Assembly (NCBI GenBank): GCA_947088515.1
Contig: CAMUHA010000113.1
Span: forward strand, 1 to 11,142
DNA length: 11,142 nucleotides
Direction: 5' to 3'
Source of the DNA: an uncultured bacterium
GTDB taxonomy: Bacteria > Bacillota > Clostridia > Lachnospirales > Lachnospiraceae
Shown here: in pieces, positions 1 through 7,022 of the stretch
How the letters are laid out: each line of letters starts with the position of its first letter
Position numbering within the stretch: the stretch's first letter is position 1
The notes under the pieces: model-generated
The model's input: only the letters and a program-made list of their open reading frames with translations
Told to the model about the DNA's origin: nothing
Database searches by the model: none
Made by a program: the position numbers and the translations under genes

Positions 1-214
1 AAATAATGCCAGCATAATCATCCGGCCTTGGAATATTTAAAATATGAAATTCACCTGTGCTGTATTCCCCCAAATCCTCGCCATCGTTAGAAGTGAAAAT
101 TTCTGCCAGATAGCCATACTCTTTTGCTTTTTTTACAATTCCGGTACATAAAAGACTCTGGTAGTTACCATAAATATGAGAGATAAAAACGCCGATTTTT
201 TTTATACGGTACAT
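1..214 (-). CDS. LacI-type substrate-binding-fold protein, N-terminal part only
   Basis: The window edge cuts this minus-strand gene; 71 codons are visible from an ATG at 214-212. The SD CAGGAG (complement of 221-226) sits 6 nt upstream. The protein begins MYRIKKIGVFISHIYGNYQS and continues through IVKKAKEYGY, the first beta strand and helix typical of the type 1 periplasmic-binding fold used by LacI/GalR regulators and sugar-binding proteins. There is no DNA-binding helix-turn-helix before this fold and no signal peptide or lipobox, so it is neither a usual LacI repressor nor an exported binding protein. In Clostridia, cytoplasmic domains like this are sometimes fused to GGDEF or other output domains, but the C-terminal part lies outside the window, so that is only a possibility. 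It lies 43 nt downstream of the ABC-F gene on the same strand; no convincing promoter or terminator was found in the gap, so co-transcription is possible. Confidence 0.7.
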   Translation of the reverse strand, partial: MYRIKKIGVFISHIYGNYQSLLCTGIVKKAKEYGYLAEIFTSNDGEDLGEYSTGEFHILNIPRPDDYAGII

Positions 215-257
215 AGTGAGCTCCTGTTTTGTATACTATTAAATGATTTTTGCAGGA

Positions 258-2165
258 TTAATCATCAGCAAGGGTTTCCCACTGTTCATAAAGCTGGGAT
301 AGAGTTTCGTTCAATTTTTCCTGCTGCATGGTCAGGTCCTGTAGTTTTGCAACATCGGTAGCCACCTGCGGCAGAAGCATTTCATTTTCAATATCTGCAA
401 GCTGCTTTTCCAGTAAAGCTATTGAATCTTCACATTTTTTCAGGTCATTTTTCTTTTTACGAATTTTTGCCTGCTGTTCTTTTTTGGCCTGCCAGTCCAG
501 CCTGTTTTCAGAGGGAGCATCTTCTTTTGAGGAAAGAGGGGATTTCAAAGAGATGGCTGTTTCCCCTTTCTTTTCAAGGTAATAATCATAATTTCCAAGA
601 TAGCCTGTAAGCTTTTGGCCTGATAAATCCAAAATACGGCTAGCCGTGCGATTAATAAAATAACGGTCATGGGAAACATATAACACTGTGCCCTCATAGG
701 CGTTTAACGCATCTTCCAAAATTTCCTTTGAGGTAATATCCAAATGGTTGGTTGGCTCATCCAATATTAAAAAATTGGATTCGGAGAGCATCAGTTTGGC
801 CAGAGAGATGCGTCCGCGGTCACCGCCGCTAATATTTTCAATTTTTTTATAAAAATCATCTCCAGTAAAAAGGAAAGCGGCCAGGGTATTGCGGATTTCC
901 GTATTATTTAAATAGGGGTAAGTATCGGAAATCTCCTCGAAAAGTGTTTTTTCCATATGCAGTACATGATGCTCCTGGTCATAGTAACCAATTTGGACAT
1001 TGGCGCCAAGCGTGATTGTGCCGCTATCTGCTTCTAAAATCCCGTTTATAATTTTCAGGATAGTAGTCTTGCCAGTGCCATTATCTCCGATAATGGCAAC
1101 ATGTTCTCCGCGTTTTAAGTCTATGGAAAGATTAGTAAAAAGAGTTTGCTCGCCAAAGGACTTGGAGAGTTCTTCCACATGCAGTACATCGTTTCCACTT
1201 ATTTTTCTGGGAGTAAGTTTCATATGGATATCAGTGCGTGCCGTTGTGGGCTTTTCAAGCACTTCCATTTTATTTAACAATTTTTCCCGGCTTTCCGCTC
1301 TTTTGATGGATTTTTCCCGGTTGAAGGACCTTAATTTTTCAATGACTTCTTCCTGATGTTTGATTTCCTGCTGCTGCTTTAAATAGGCATTTAAGGCGGC
1401 AGTGCGCAGGCGCTCTTTCTTTATGGCATAATCGGAGTAATTTCCAGTAAACGATGTTGCTGTTGTCTGGTCAATTTCAATTATTTTGCCTGCAATTTTA
1501 TCCAGAAAATAACGGTCATGAGATACAATAAGCACAGCTCCCTTATAATTTAAGAGATAAGTTTCCAGCCAGGCAATAGAATTTAAATCCAAATGGTTAG
1601 TAGGCTCGTCCAAAATAATAAGGTCCGGTTTTTGCAGAAGAAGACGCCCTAAAGCCAGACGGGTTTTCTGTCCGCCGGAAAGGGTTGATATTTTTTTAGT
1701 AAATTCCTGTTCTTCAAAGCCAAGGCCCTTAAGAACACCTGTGATTTCACTTTGGTAAGCGTATCCGTCTGCCATTTCAAAGGAATGGGTAAGGCGTGTG
1801 TAGGAATCCATCAGAAGTTCCAGTTCCCTGCCAGAAGCATGTTTCATGGAAAGCTCCGTTTCGCGTATTTTTTCCTCCATGGCAATTACATCCGATTTGA
1901 CAAGCAGCAGTTCATCATAGATGGTATTTTCACTGTCTACATCCTGGTTTTGGGATAGGTAGCCAAGTGATTTTCCGCGGGAGAGAGCAACAAGTCCCTC
2001 GTCTGCGGAACACTCCCCAACGATAATTCGCAGAAGAGTTGTTTTTCCGGCGCCATTGATTCCCACAATAGCAGCTTTTTCATAATCTTCTATATGAAAG
2101 GAAACATGGCTAAGCACAGGTTGTTCATTAAAAGCTTTTGATATATTCTGGCATGATAAAATCAT
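258..2165 (-). CDS. ABC-F family ATPase (YdiF-like)
   Basis: A 635-residue soluble protein with two ABC ATPase domains and no membrane segments, the ABC-F arrangement. Domain 1 has Walker A GINGAGKT (35-42), signature LSGGQ (162-166) and Walker B LIILDEPTNHLD with the catalytic Glu at 187. A charged helical interdomain linker (about 245-310) is where ABC-F proteins contact the ribosomal P/E-site tRNA. Domain 2 has Walker A GDNGTGKT (360-367), a signature reading ISGGDRGR (the usual Q is D) and LILDEPTNHLD (Glu 470). Residues about 555-632 form a charged predicted coiled coil, as in the Uup/YdiF branch. Family members act on ribosomes, some rescuing stalled complexes and some giving antibiotic resistance; nothing here points to resistance. 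In Bacillus subtilis ydiF also lies near rex, which supports the YdiF-like label. The ATG follows an excellent SD (AAGGATGTGAT, complement of about 2169-2179). Confidence 0.93.
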   Translation of the reverse strand: MILSCQNISKAFNEQPVLSHVSFHIEDYEKAAIVGINGAGKTTLLRIIVGECSADEGLVALSRGKSLGYLSQNQDVDSENTIYDELLLVKSDVIAMEEKIRETELSMKHASGRELELLMDSYTRLTHSFEMADGYAYQSEITGVLKGLGFEEQEFTKKISTLSGGQKTRLALGRLLLQKPDLIILDEPTNHLDLNSIAWLETYLLNYKGAVLIVSHDRYFLDKIAGKIIEIDQTTATSFTGNYSDYAIKKERLRTAALNAYLKQQQEIKHQEEVIEKLRSFNREKSIKRAESREKLLNKMEVLEKPTTARTDIHMKLTPRKISGNDVLHVEELSKSFGEQTLFTNLSIDLKRGEHVAIIGDNGTGKTTILKIINGILEADSGTITLGANVQIGYYDQEHHVLHMEKTLFEEISDTYPYLNNTEIRNTLAAFLFTGDDFYKKIENISGGDRGRISLAKLMLSESNFLILDEPTNHLDITSKEILEDALNAYEGTVLYVSHDRYFINRTASRILDLSGQKLTGYLGNYDYYLEKKGETAISLKSPLSSKEDAPSENRLDWQAKKEQQAKIRKKKNDLKKCEDSIALLEKQLADIENEMLLPQVATDVAKLQDLTMQQEKLNETLSQLYEQWETLADD

Positions 2166-2170
2166 AAAAT

Positions 2171-2183
2171 CACATCCTTAAAA
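2171..2183. repeat. 13-bp inverted repeat, left copy
   Basis: CACATCCTTAAAA here is the exact reverse complement of TTTTAAGGATGTG at 2317-2329. This copy, read on the minus strand, contains the SD of the ABC-F gene. The pair brackets the divergent promoter region. Confidence 0.6.
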
Positions 2184-2196
2184 TTTTTTCATTACC

Positions 2197-2225
2197 AGTG
2201 TACCTGTGATAAAAGGGAATGTCAA
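2197..2225 (-). promoter_or_regulatory. Predicted sigma-A promoter for the ABC-F gene
   Basis: On the minus strand there is a perfect -35 box TTGACA (complement of 2220-2225), a 17-bp spacer and a -10 candidate TACACT (complement of 2197-2202; 4 of 6 consensus bases). Initiation near 2190 would give a leader of about 25 nt carrying the strong SD before the ATG at 2165. The -35 box is one arm of the palindrome shared with the rex promoter. Confidence 0.55.
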
Positions 2226-2237
2226 TGAATTGACATT
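2218..2237. promoter_or_regulatory. 20-bp perfect palindrome spanning both divergent -35 boxes
   Basis: AATGTCAAT, a GA centre and ATTGACATT form a perfect inverted repeat with 9-bp arms. It contains the outward-facing -35 hexamers of the ABC-F and rex promoters, four bases apart. It could be an operator for a dimeric regulator able to block both promoters, or it could largely reflect two consensus TTGACA boxes placed back to back. It does not match the known Rex operator pattern. Confidence 0.6.
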
Positions 2238-2258
2238 ATTTTAACAGTGTTATATATT
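2230..2258 (+). promoter_or_regulatory. Predicted sigma-A promoter for rex
   Basis: A perfect -35 TTGACA (2230-2235) is followed by a 17-bp spacer and -10 TATATT (2253-2258). Transcription would begin near 2265 and leave an untranslated leader of about 85 nt before the rex start. The spacer contains a small perfect inverted repeat, TAACA-G-TGTTA (2242-2252). This is the only clear promoter upstream of rex and probably drives the genes that follow. Confidence 0.75.
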
Positions 2259-2316
2259 ATTTTTATAGAAACAATTACCAGCGCGGACGGACATAATCTT
2301 AAGGGTCGTTTGTCAT

Positions 2317-2329
2317 TTTTAAGGATGTG
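2317..2329. repeat. 13-bp inverted repeat, right copy
   Basis: TTTTAAGGATGTG matches the reverse complement of 2171-2183 exactly. Although it contains the SD-like AAGGA, it is 22 nt from the rex start and no in-frame ATG/GTG/TTG lies at useful spacing, so it is unlikely to be the ribosome site for rex. The true SD appears to be AGGGGG at 2338-2343. Confidence 0.6.
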
Positions 2330-2351
2330 CTGGCAATAGGGGGCATTAAGG

Positions 2352-2996
2352 GTGGAAAATAAAGAAATTTCACAGGCTGTTATCGCAAGGCTTCCCAGAT
2401 ATTTCAGGTACCTTGGAGAGTTGAAAGACGAAGGGATTGAGAGAATATCTTCTCAGGAGCTGAGCGATATAATGAAAGTGACGGCATCCCAGATACGGCA
2501 GGACTTTAATAATTTTGGAGGTTTTGGACAGCAGGGGTATGGGTATAAAGTGGATTTCCTATATGAGGAAATTGGCCGGATCCTTGGACTGGATAAGACT
2601 CATAATCTGATTATTATCGGCGCAGGCAACCTGGGGCAGGCGCTTGCCAATTATATGAATTTTGAACGAAGGGGTTTTTTGTTTAAAGGAATTTTTGACA
2701 ATAATCCGGCGCTTTGGGGGAGACAAATCCGGGCGATGGAAGTAAAGCCCATGGAAGAGATGGAGGAATTTGTAAAAGAAAATGAGATTGATATTGCAGT
2801 GCTTACCATTCCCAAAACAAGTGCGGCATCAGTTTCGGAAAGACTGGCAAGAACCAAAATCAGGGGGATATGGAATTTTGCCCATGTGGATTTATGTGTT
2901 CCAGAGGAAATCCAGGTGGAGAATGTTCATCTTTCAGATAGTTTGATGAAGCTGATTTATAATATTAACAGTTTGGATGATGATGGTAAAAAATAG
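2352..2996 (+). CDS. rex: Redox-sensing transcriptional repressor Rex
   Basis: At 214 residues this is full length for the Rex family (about 205-220). The N-terminal winged helix contains the signature RLPRYFRYLGEL (13-24) and TASQIRQDFNNFGGFGQQGY (44-63). The Rossmann domain follows with IIGAGNLGQAL (GxGxxG at 90-95) and FDNNP (115-119), and the C-terminal GIWNFAHVDLCVP block is also typical. Rex binds DNA as a dimer, is released when NADH is high, and controls fermentation and respiration genes; in Clostridia it commonly controls butyrate and alcohol pathways. The start is GTG at 2352; SD AGGGGG (2338-2343) is 8 nt upstream. No sequence matching the clostridial Rex operator TTGTTAA-N4-TTAACAA was found in its promoter, so autoregulation is not supported by sequence. 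The stop is 46 nt before the next gene's start. Confidence 0.97.
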   Translation: MENKEISQAVIARLPRYFRYLGELKDEGIERISSQELSDIMKVTASQIRQDFNNFGGFGQQGYGYKVDFLYEEIGRILGLDKTHNLIIIGAGNLGQALANYMNFERRGFLFKGIFDNNPALWGRQIRAMEVKPMEEMEEFVKENEIDIAVLTIPKTSAASVSERLARTKIRGIWNFAHVDLCVPEEIQVENVHLSDSLMKLIYNINSLDDDGKK

Positions 2997-3042
2997 CAGG
3001 GGCCGGATTAGGCTTCAAATGGGATTTTACGGAGGCGGGAAT

Positions 3043-3663
3043 ATGTCAAAGTCGGACGATTATTTTAAGTCTGTATTGGCAGACAAAAAGATACCAGTGC
3101 TTACACTGGATAATAAGTGGCATCAGCTTTTTAATCAGGGGGCGGAACCGGACAGACGCATAAAGCGGTTGGAGGAAAAGCTCAACGACCTGCTGAAAAA
3201 GCAGGGGAAAGCCAATACGGAAACCAAAGAAATCAAGAAGCTGAAGCGCAAACTGATGCAGGAAATTATGGAGAATGCACAGGATGCTTCTTCGGGAAAT
3301 GATAAAGCAGCCCAGAAGAAGATGGATGAGAACAAGCGTTTAATTGATGAATGCAACCGGAAAATCCGGGGATATAAGGATGAGCTGCTTGAACTGCCCA
3401 AGGAAATTGATAAGGTCAACAAGGAGCTTATGCTTGTGACATTGGAAATCTGCTATGACAGGCTCAAGGGCAATGAGCAGGAAATTGAGGAAACTTCCAA
3501 ATGGGTGACTCAAATACGTGTGGAACTAAAAAAAAGACTGATTCGTAAGCAGGAAAAAGAAGAGGCAAACCAGCAGTTGTATTCCTATATGCACGATATT
3601 TTTGGGGCTGATGTTATCAACATTTTTGATATGGGATATAAAGGAATGGACGAGAACAGTTAG
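3043..3663 (+). CDS. Uncharacterised coiled-coil protein between rex and nnr
   Basis: I do not recognise a named family. From the ATG at 3043 the product has 206 residues. The frame is open from 2977, inside the end of rex, but 3043 is preferred because a strong SD GGAGG (3031-3035) lies 7 nt upstream and the extra N-terminus looks untemplated. The protein is soluble, highly charged and almost all helical: a short N-terminal region (MSKSDDYFKSVLADKKIPVL), then about residues 36-175 rich in Lys/Glu heptads (for example RRIKRLEEKLNDLLKK and DENKRLIDECNRKIRGYKDE), then a more hydrophobic C-terminus with SYMHDIFGADVINIFD. It has no signal peptide, membrane segment or catalytic motif. Position suggests co-transcription with rex, and its stop is 31 nt before nnr. 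A structural, scaffold or regulatory role is possible but not shown. Confidence 0.85.
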   Translation: MSKSDDYFKSVLADKKIPVLTLDNKWHQLFNQGAEPDRRIKRLEEKLNDLLKKQGKANTETKEIKKLKRKLMQEIMENAQDASSGNDKAAQKKMDENKRLIDECNRKIRGYKDELLELPKEIDKVNKELMLVTLEICYDRLKGNEQEIEETSKWVTQIRVELKKRLIRKQEKEEANQQLYSYMHDIFGADVINIFDMGYKGMDENS

Positions 3664-3694
3664 ATGCCAAAGTATTTTTGAGGTAAAGGCTTTT

Positions 3695-5275
3695 ATGAAA
3701 TATGTTTTAAAGGCAGATGAAATGAAAAGGTGCGACCAGAATACCATAAAAGGGATAGGCATTCCTTCCATGGTGCTTATGGAGCGGGCGGCATTAGCGG
3801 TATGTGAGGAAATTACTGCCACAAGAAAAAAGATAAATAAAGCGCTAATTGTGGCAGGCATGGGGAATAATGGCGGTGATGGTCTGGCGGTTGGACGGCT
3901 TTTGGCATTACAGGGCGCTCAAGTTACCTTTTATATGGCTGGCAGCCATGAGAAAATGTCAGAGGAAACAAAAAAACAGGCTTTGATACTAAAAAATTTA
4001 GGAATATCCATACAGAGCAAATTGGAAGATATGGAATATGATATGGTAGTGGATGCTTTGTTTGGGGTTGGCCTGTCAAGGGAAATTCAGGGGGACTTTG
4101 CAGAAATTGTTCTAAAAATAAACAGATACCGGCAGCAGGGAGCCTTTATCTGTAGCGTGGATATTCCTTCTGGTATTTGTGCGGATACAGGAAAAATTTT
4201 AGGCTGTGGCGTCCGGGCAGATCTTACCGTGACATTTGGGTTTGTCAAAAGGGGGCATTTACTATACCCTGGAAAATCATATGCAGGAATGCTGAAGGTG
4301 AAAGATATAGGGATTTTGAAAGAGTCTTTTTTTGGGGAAAAACCCCAGGCCTTTTGTTATGAAGCTGCAGATATACCAAAGCTCCTTCCTGTTAGAGCTG
4401 AGGATGGAAATAAAGGAACTTTTGGCAAAGCGCTTCTTATAGCAGGCAGTTATGATATGAGTGGCGCCTGTATTTTGTGTGCAAAAGCTGTTTTAAGAGC
4501 AGGGGCGGGCATGGTTAAAATTATTACGCCTGCCTGTAACAGGCAAATTATTCAAATTGCGCTGCCGGAAGCAATGCTTTATACCTTTGGGGAAATGCCC
4601 TGCAGAGAAAAGGTAGAGGAAGCTTTTGACTGGGCGGATGTGGCAGTGGCAGGTCCGGGCATGGGTACAGACGAAAGCGCGCGGATGCTAATGGAATATG
4701 TGTTGGAACAGAAAAAAATTCCTGTGGTTATTGATGCAGATGGCCTGAACCTTTTAGCGGCTCATAAGGAACTTGAAATACTGGCGGCAGATGGAGCAGG
4801 AGAAAAATTAATACTTACGCCTCATCCTGGTGAACTGGGCCGTCTGTTGAAAACGGGAAAGGAAGAGTATCTTAGGCAAAGAGAACAACTGGTTGTAAAA
4901 CTGGCGGAAAAGTTTGGATGTACTGTAGCAGCCAAAGATGCGGTAACGCTGGTGGTGCAGGCCGGGAGGAGGGAAATATACATTAACACATCTGGAAATG
5001 ATGGCATGGCAGCCGCTGGAAGCGGAGATGTTCTTGCAGGGATTATCGGAGGGCTTTTGGCCCAGAGAATGGAAGTGTTTAAAGCTGTATGTGCCGGTAG
5101 TTATCTGCATGGAGTGGCAGGGGATAAAGCGGCCGTATGGATGGGACATTATGGTATGACAGCAACAGATATCATAAATGCTTTTACAAATATTACAAAT
5201 ATTGCTGTGCGGAGGGGACCAGTTGGAAACAAAAATGAAAACAGAGAGCAGGATACAGGAGAATTTGAAAGCTGA
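3695..5275 (+). CDS. nnr: Bifunctional NAD(P)H-hydrate epimerase / ADP-dependent dehydratase
   Basis: This enzyme repairs hydrated NADH and NADPH (NAD(P)HX). The N-terminal YjeF_N domain interconverts the R and S epimers; the C-terminal ribokinase-like domain dehydrates the S form using ADP. From ATG 3695 it has 526 residues, normal for the fused form. The frame is open from 3602, but that start would overlap the preceding gene and add 31 atypical residues; AAAGG (3685-3689) serves the ATG at 3695. The epimerase half has GMGNNGGDGLAVGRLL (55-70), VVDALFGVGL (118-127) and VDIPSGICADTG. The dehydratase half has KGTFGKALLIAGS (240-252), AGPGMGTD (319-326), VIDADGLNLL (345-354), LTPHPGELGRLL (374-385) and AAGSGDVLAGIIGG (440-453). 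The last 53 nt overlap the preferred alr start, so translation of the two is probably coupled. A gene for NADH repair in a rex transcript is functionally sensible. Confidence 0.95.
   Translation: MKYVLKADEMKRCDQNTIKGIGIPSMVLMERAALAVCEEITATRKKINKALIVAGMGNNGGDGLAVGRLLALQGAQVTFYMAGSHEKMSEETKKQALILKNLGISIQSKLEDMEYDMVVDALFGVGLSREIQGDFAEIVLKINRYRQQGAFICSVDIPSGICADTGKILGCGVRADLTVTFGFVKRGHLLYPGKSYAGMLKVKDIGILKESFFGEKPQAFCYEAADIPKLLPVRAEDGNKGTFGKALLIAGSYDMSGACILCAKAVLRAGAGMVKIITPACNRQIIQIALPEAMLYTFGEMPCREKVEEAFDWADVAVAGPGMGTDESARMLMEYVLEQKKIPVVIDADGLNLLAAHKELEILAADGAGEKLILTPHPGELGRLLKTGKEEYLRQREQLVVKLAEKFGCTVAAKDAVTLVVQAGRREIYINTSGNDGMAAAGSGDVLAGIIGGLLAQRMEVFKAVCAGSYLHGVAGDKAAVWMGHYGMTATDIINAFTNITNIAVRRGPVGNKNENREQDTGEFES
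5211..5225 (+). promoter_or_regulatory. Shine-Dalgarno and TTG start deciding the alr N-terminus
   Basis: GGAGGGG at 5211-5217 is the strongest ribosome site near the beginning of alr. It is 5 nt from an in-frame TTG (5223-5225) but 17 nt from the first plausible ATG (5235). This favours TTG initiation. The site is inside the coding sequence of nnr. Confidence 0.6.
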
Positions 5276-6491
5276 ACTGATGGAACAAAGACATAACTGG
5301 CTGATGGCACACATGCCCTGGTGTGGAAGAGTCTATGCGGAAATTGATTTGGATGCAGTAAGAAATAATTTAGAGCATATTAAGGATAATCTTCCAAAAG
5401 ACACAGCAATCATTGCAGTGGTTAAAACAGATGGCTATGGTCATGGTGCGGTACCTATTGCTAAAGAACTGGAGCCGGTTTCTTATCTTACCGGTTTTGC
5501 CGTTGCAACCTTTGAAGAAGCCATGGCCTTAAGACAGGCAGGGATAGTTAAACCTGTATTGGTACTTGGATATACATTTCCTTACTGTTATGAAGAGATG
5601 GTACAAAGAGAAATCAGGATAACAGTGTTTAGGGAGGATACCCTTTTAGAAATAGCAGAAGCGGTCAGAAACCTTAATAAAAATGGAATCTGCAAAAAGG
5701 CAAAGGTCCACATCAAGGTAGACACTGGCATGGGACGCATTGGCATAAGGCCTGGAGAAGATGGAATTGCCTTTGTAAAAAGGGTGTTTGACATGCAGGA
5801 AATGGAAGCAGAGGGAATATTCACCCATCTGGCAAGAGCAGATGAAACAGATAAGAAAGCTGCCTTAAGACAGGTTGCTGTATTTAAAAATTTTTTAAAA
5901 GACATAAAGGAAAGCTGCGGCAGGGAAATTCCCATAAAACATTATGCTAACAGTGCAGGGGCGATAGAGCTGCCTGAAAAAGATATGGATGCAGTAAGGG
6001 CAGGAATTATCCTTTATGGTCTGTGGCCATCAGAGCAGGTGAACAAGGATATAGTGCCATTGCAGCCATCCATGTCCCTTTATAGTCATATTATTTATGT
6101 AAAAGAAGTGGAGGCAGGGAGTCAGATAAGCTATGGGGGAACCTTTACGGCAAAAGAAAAAATGAAAATAGCGACTGTTCCGGTCGGTTATGGAGATGGA
6201 TATCCCAGGGGACTTTCAGGCAAAGGCTATGTTTTGTTACATGGAAAAAGAGCGCCTGTGCTTGGAAGGATATGTATGGACCAGTTTATGATAGATGTAA
6301 CGGACATTCCAGAGACAATGGAGGGGGACTTGGTGACATTGGTTGGGAGAGATGGAAAAGAACAGATTACTATGGAACATGCAGGAGAGCTGTCAGGAAG
6401 GTTTAATTATGAATTTGTATGCGCCATTGGAGGGCGGGTGCCCAGAGTATATGTAAAAGACGGAAAAGTTCTGCCAGATGGAGATGATTAA
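5223..6491 (+). CDS. alr: Alanine racemase
   Basis: A cytoplasmic pyridoxal-phosphate enzyme converting L-alanine to D-alanine for peptidoglycan. With the TTG start it has 422 residues; the conserved fold begins only at RVYAEIDLDAVRNNL (36-50), so about 35 extra N-terminal residues precede it, more than in most family members (about 370-390 in all). The PLP lysine is in AVVKTDGYGHGA (Lys68; the more common text is KADAYGHG). Further blocks are IKVDTGMGRIGIRP (164-177), HYANSAGAIEL (240-250), the second catalytic tyrosine in ISYGGTF (Tyr304), VPVGYGDGYPRGLSG and RICMDQFMIDVTD. Other possible starts are ATG 5235 (SD 17 nt away) and ATG 5280 (poor SD). The gene overlaps nnr by 53 nt if TTG is used. 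Alr next to a MazF-type gene is also the Bacillus arrangement. Identity is sure; only the start is uncertain. Confidence 0.95.
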   Translation: METKMKTESRIQENLKAELMEQRHNWLMAHMPWCGRVYAEIDLDAVRNNLEHIKDNLPKDTAIIAVVKTDGYGHGAVPIAKELEPVSYLTGFAVATFEEAMALRQAGIVKPVLVLGYTFPYCYEEMVQREIRITVFREDTLLEIAEAVRNLNKNGICKKAKVHIKVDTGMGRIGIRPGEDGIAFVKRVFDMQEMEAEGIFTHLARADETDKKAALRQVAVFKNFLKDIKESCGREIPIKHYANSAGAIELPEKDMDAVRAGIILYGLWPSEQVNKDIVPLQPSMSLYSHIIYVKEVEAGSQISYGGTFTAKEKMKIATVPVGYGDGYPRGLSGKGYVLLHGKRAPVLGRICMDQFMIDVTDIPETMEGDLVTLVGRDGKEQITMEHAGELSGRFNYEFVCAIGGRVPRVYVKDGKVLPDGDD

Positions 6492-6509
6492 CAGGATTTT
6501 TAACTCTAT

Positions 6510-6539
6510 TTGAATACCTTCTTACAATACGGTTATACT
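6510..6539 (+). promoter_or_regulatory. Predicted promoter for mazF and the downstream transporter
   Basis: In the alr-mazF gap there is TTGAAT (6510-6515), an 18-bp spacer and TATACT (6534-6539). Transcription would start near 6546, about 40 nt before the toxin start. No hairpin terminator was seen between alr and this promoter, so readthrough from alr may add to expression. Confidence 0.55.
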
Positions 6540-6587
6540 AACTATTGATTTAAAAATATCCTATTGGAATGAAGGGTGTGTGAAAAA

Positions 6588-6989
6588 GTGAGAAGAGGGG
6601 ATATTTATTACGCGGATTTAAGGCCAGTGGTTGGGTCAGAGCAGGGAGGGATAAGGCCCGTGCTTATTGTACAAAATGATGTGGGAAACAGACACAGCCC
6701 CACCGTAATTTGTGCAGCAATAACATCGAAAATGAATAAGGCAAAGCTTCCCACCCATATTGAATTAAGTGCGGGAAGATATGATATGGTAAAGGACTCT
6801 GTTATTTTGCTGGAACAGCTTCGGACCATAGACAAAAAGCGTCTGAAAGATAAGGTATGTCATCTGGATGAGGAAATTATGAAACTGGTGAATTATGGAC
6901 TTATGGTCAGCCTGGAACTGGATACATACATAAGACCTGTAACTGGAGCGCAGACCTTGACGATAAGAACAGGAAATGATATAGTCTAA
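6588..6989 (+). CDS. mazF: MazF/EndoA-type mRNA endoribonuclease toxin
   Basis: Closely resembles Bacillus subtilis EndoA/MazF, which cleaves single-stranded RNA at specific short sequences. The opening RRGDIYYADLRPVVGSEQGG and following IRPVLIVQND, SPTVICAAITS, AKLPTHIEL and DSVILLEQLRTIDKKRLKDK blocks are diagnostic. With the GTG start at 6588 the product has 133 residues; Arg23 (GGIRP) and Thr46 (AAIT) correspond to the catalytic Arg25 and Thr48 of the Bacillus enzyme, so it appears active. The C-terminus is about 15 residues longer than in Bacillus and ends TGAQTLTIRTGNDIV. A GTG at 6576 would add MCEK; I prefer 6588 because GAAGGGTG (6571-6578) then acts as SD at usable spacing. No antitoxin gene fits in the 96 nt between alr and this start. 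The transporter gene follows after 33 nt, probably in the same transcript. Confidence 0.92.
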   Translation: MRRGDIYYADLRPVVGSEQGGIRPVLIVQNDVGNRHSPTVICAAITSKMNKAKLPTHIELSAGRYDMVKDSVILLEQLRTIDKKRLKDKVCHLDEEIMKLVNYGLMVSLELDTYIRPVTGAQTLTIRTGNDIV

Positions 6990-7022
6990 TTTGATATTTT
7001 GTGAAAAAAAGGAGATGGAATA

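Noticed and set aside
215..257. TATACA as a -10 box for the partial binding-fold gene
   Set aside because: No -35 partner at proper spacing, and the start point would fall on the SD itself.
2238..2256. Possible Rex operator in the rex promoter (TTAACAGTGTTAT)
   Set aside because: The clostridial Rex site has TTGTTAA and TTAACAA half-sites facing the other way; here the TTAACA and TGTTA halves are in the opposite order with a 1-bp centre, so it does not fit.
2977..3042. Earlier start of the coiled-coil protein inside rex (ATG-ATG-ATG at 2977)
   Set aside because: No good SD at that point, whereas GGAGG is optimally spaced for ATG 3043.
4808..5314. Minus-strand open frame of 168 codons opposite nnr/alr
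   Set aside because: It is antisense to conserved coding sequence, has Cys/Ser/His-rich low-complexity content and no SD or recognisable domain.
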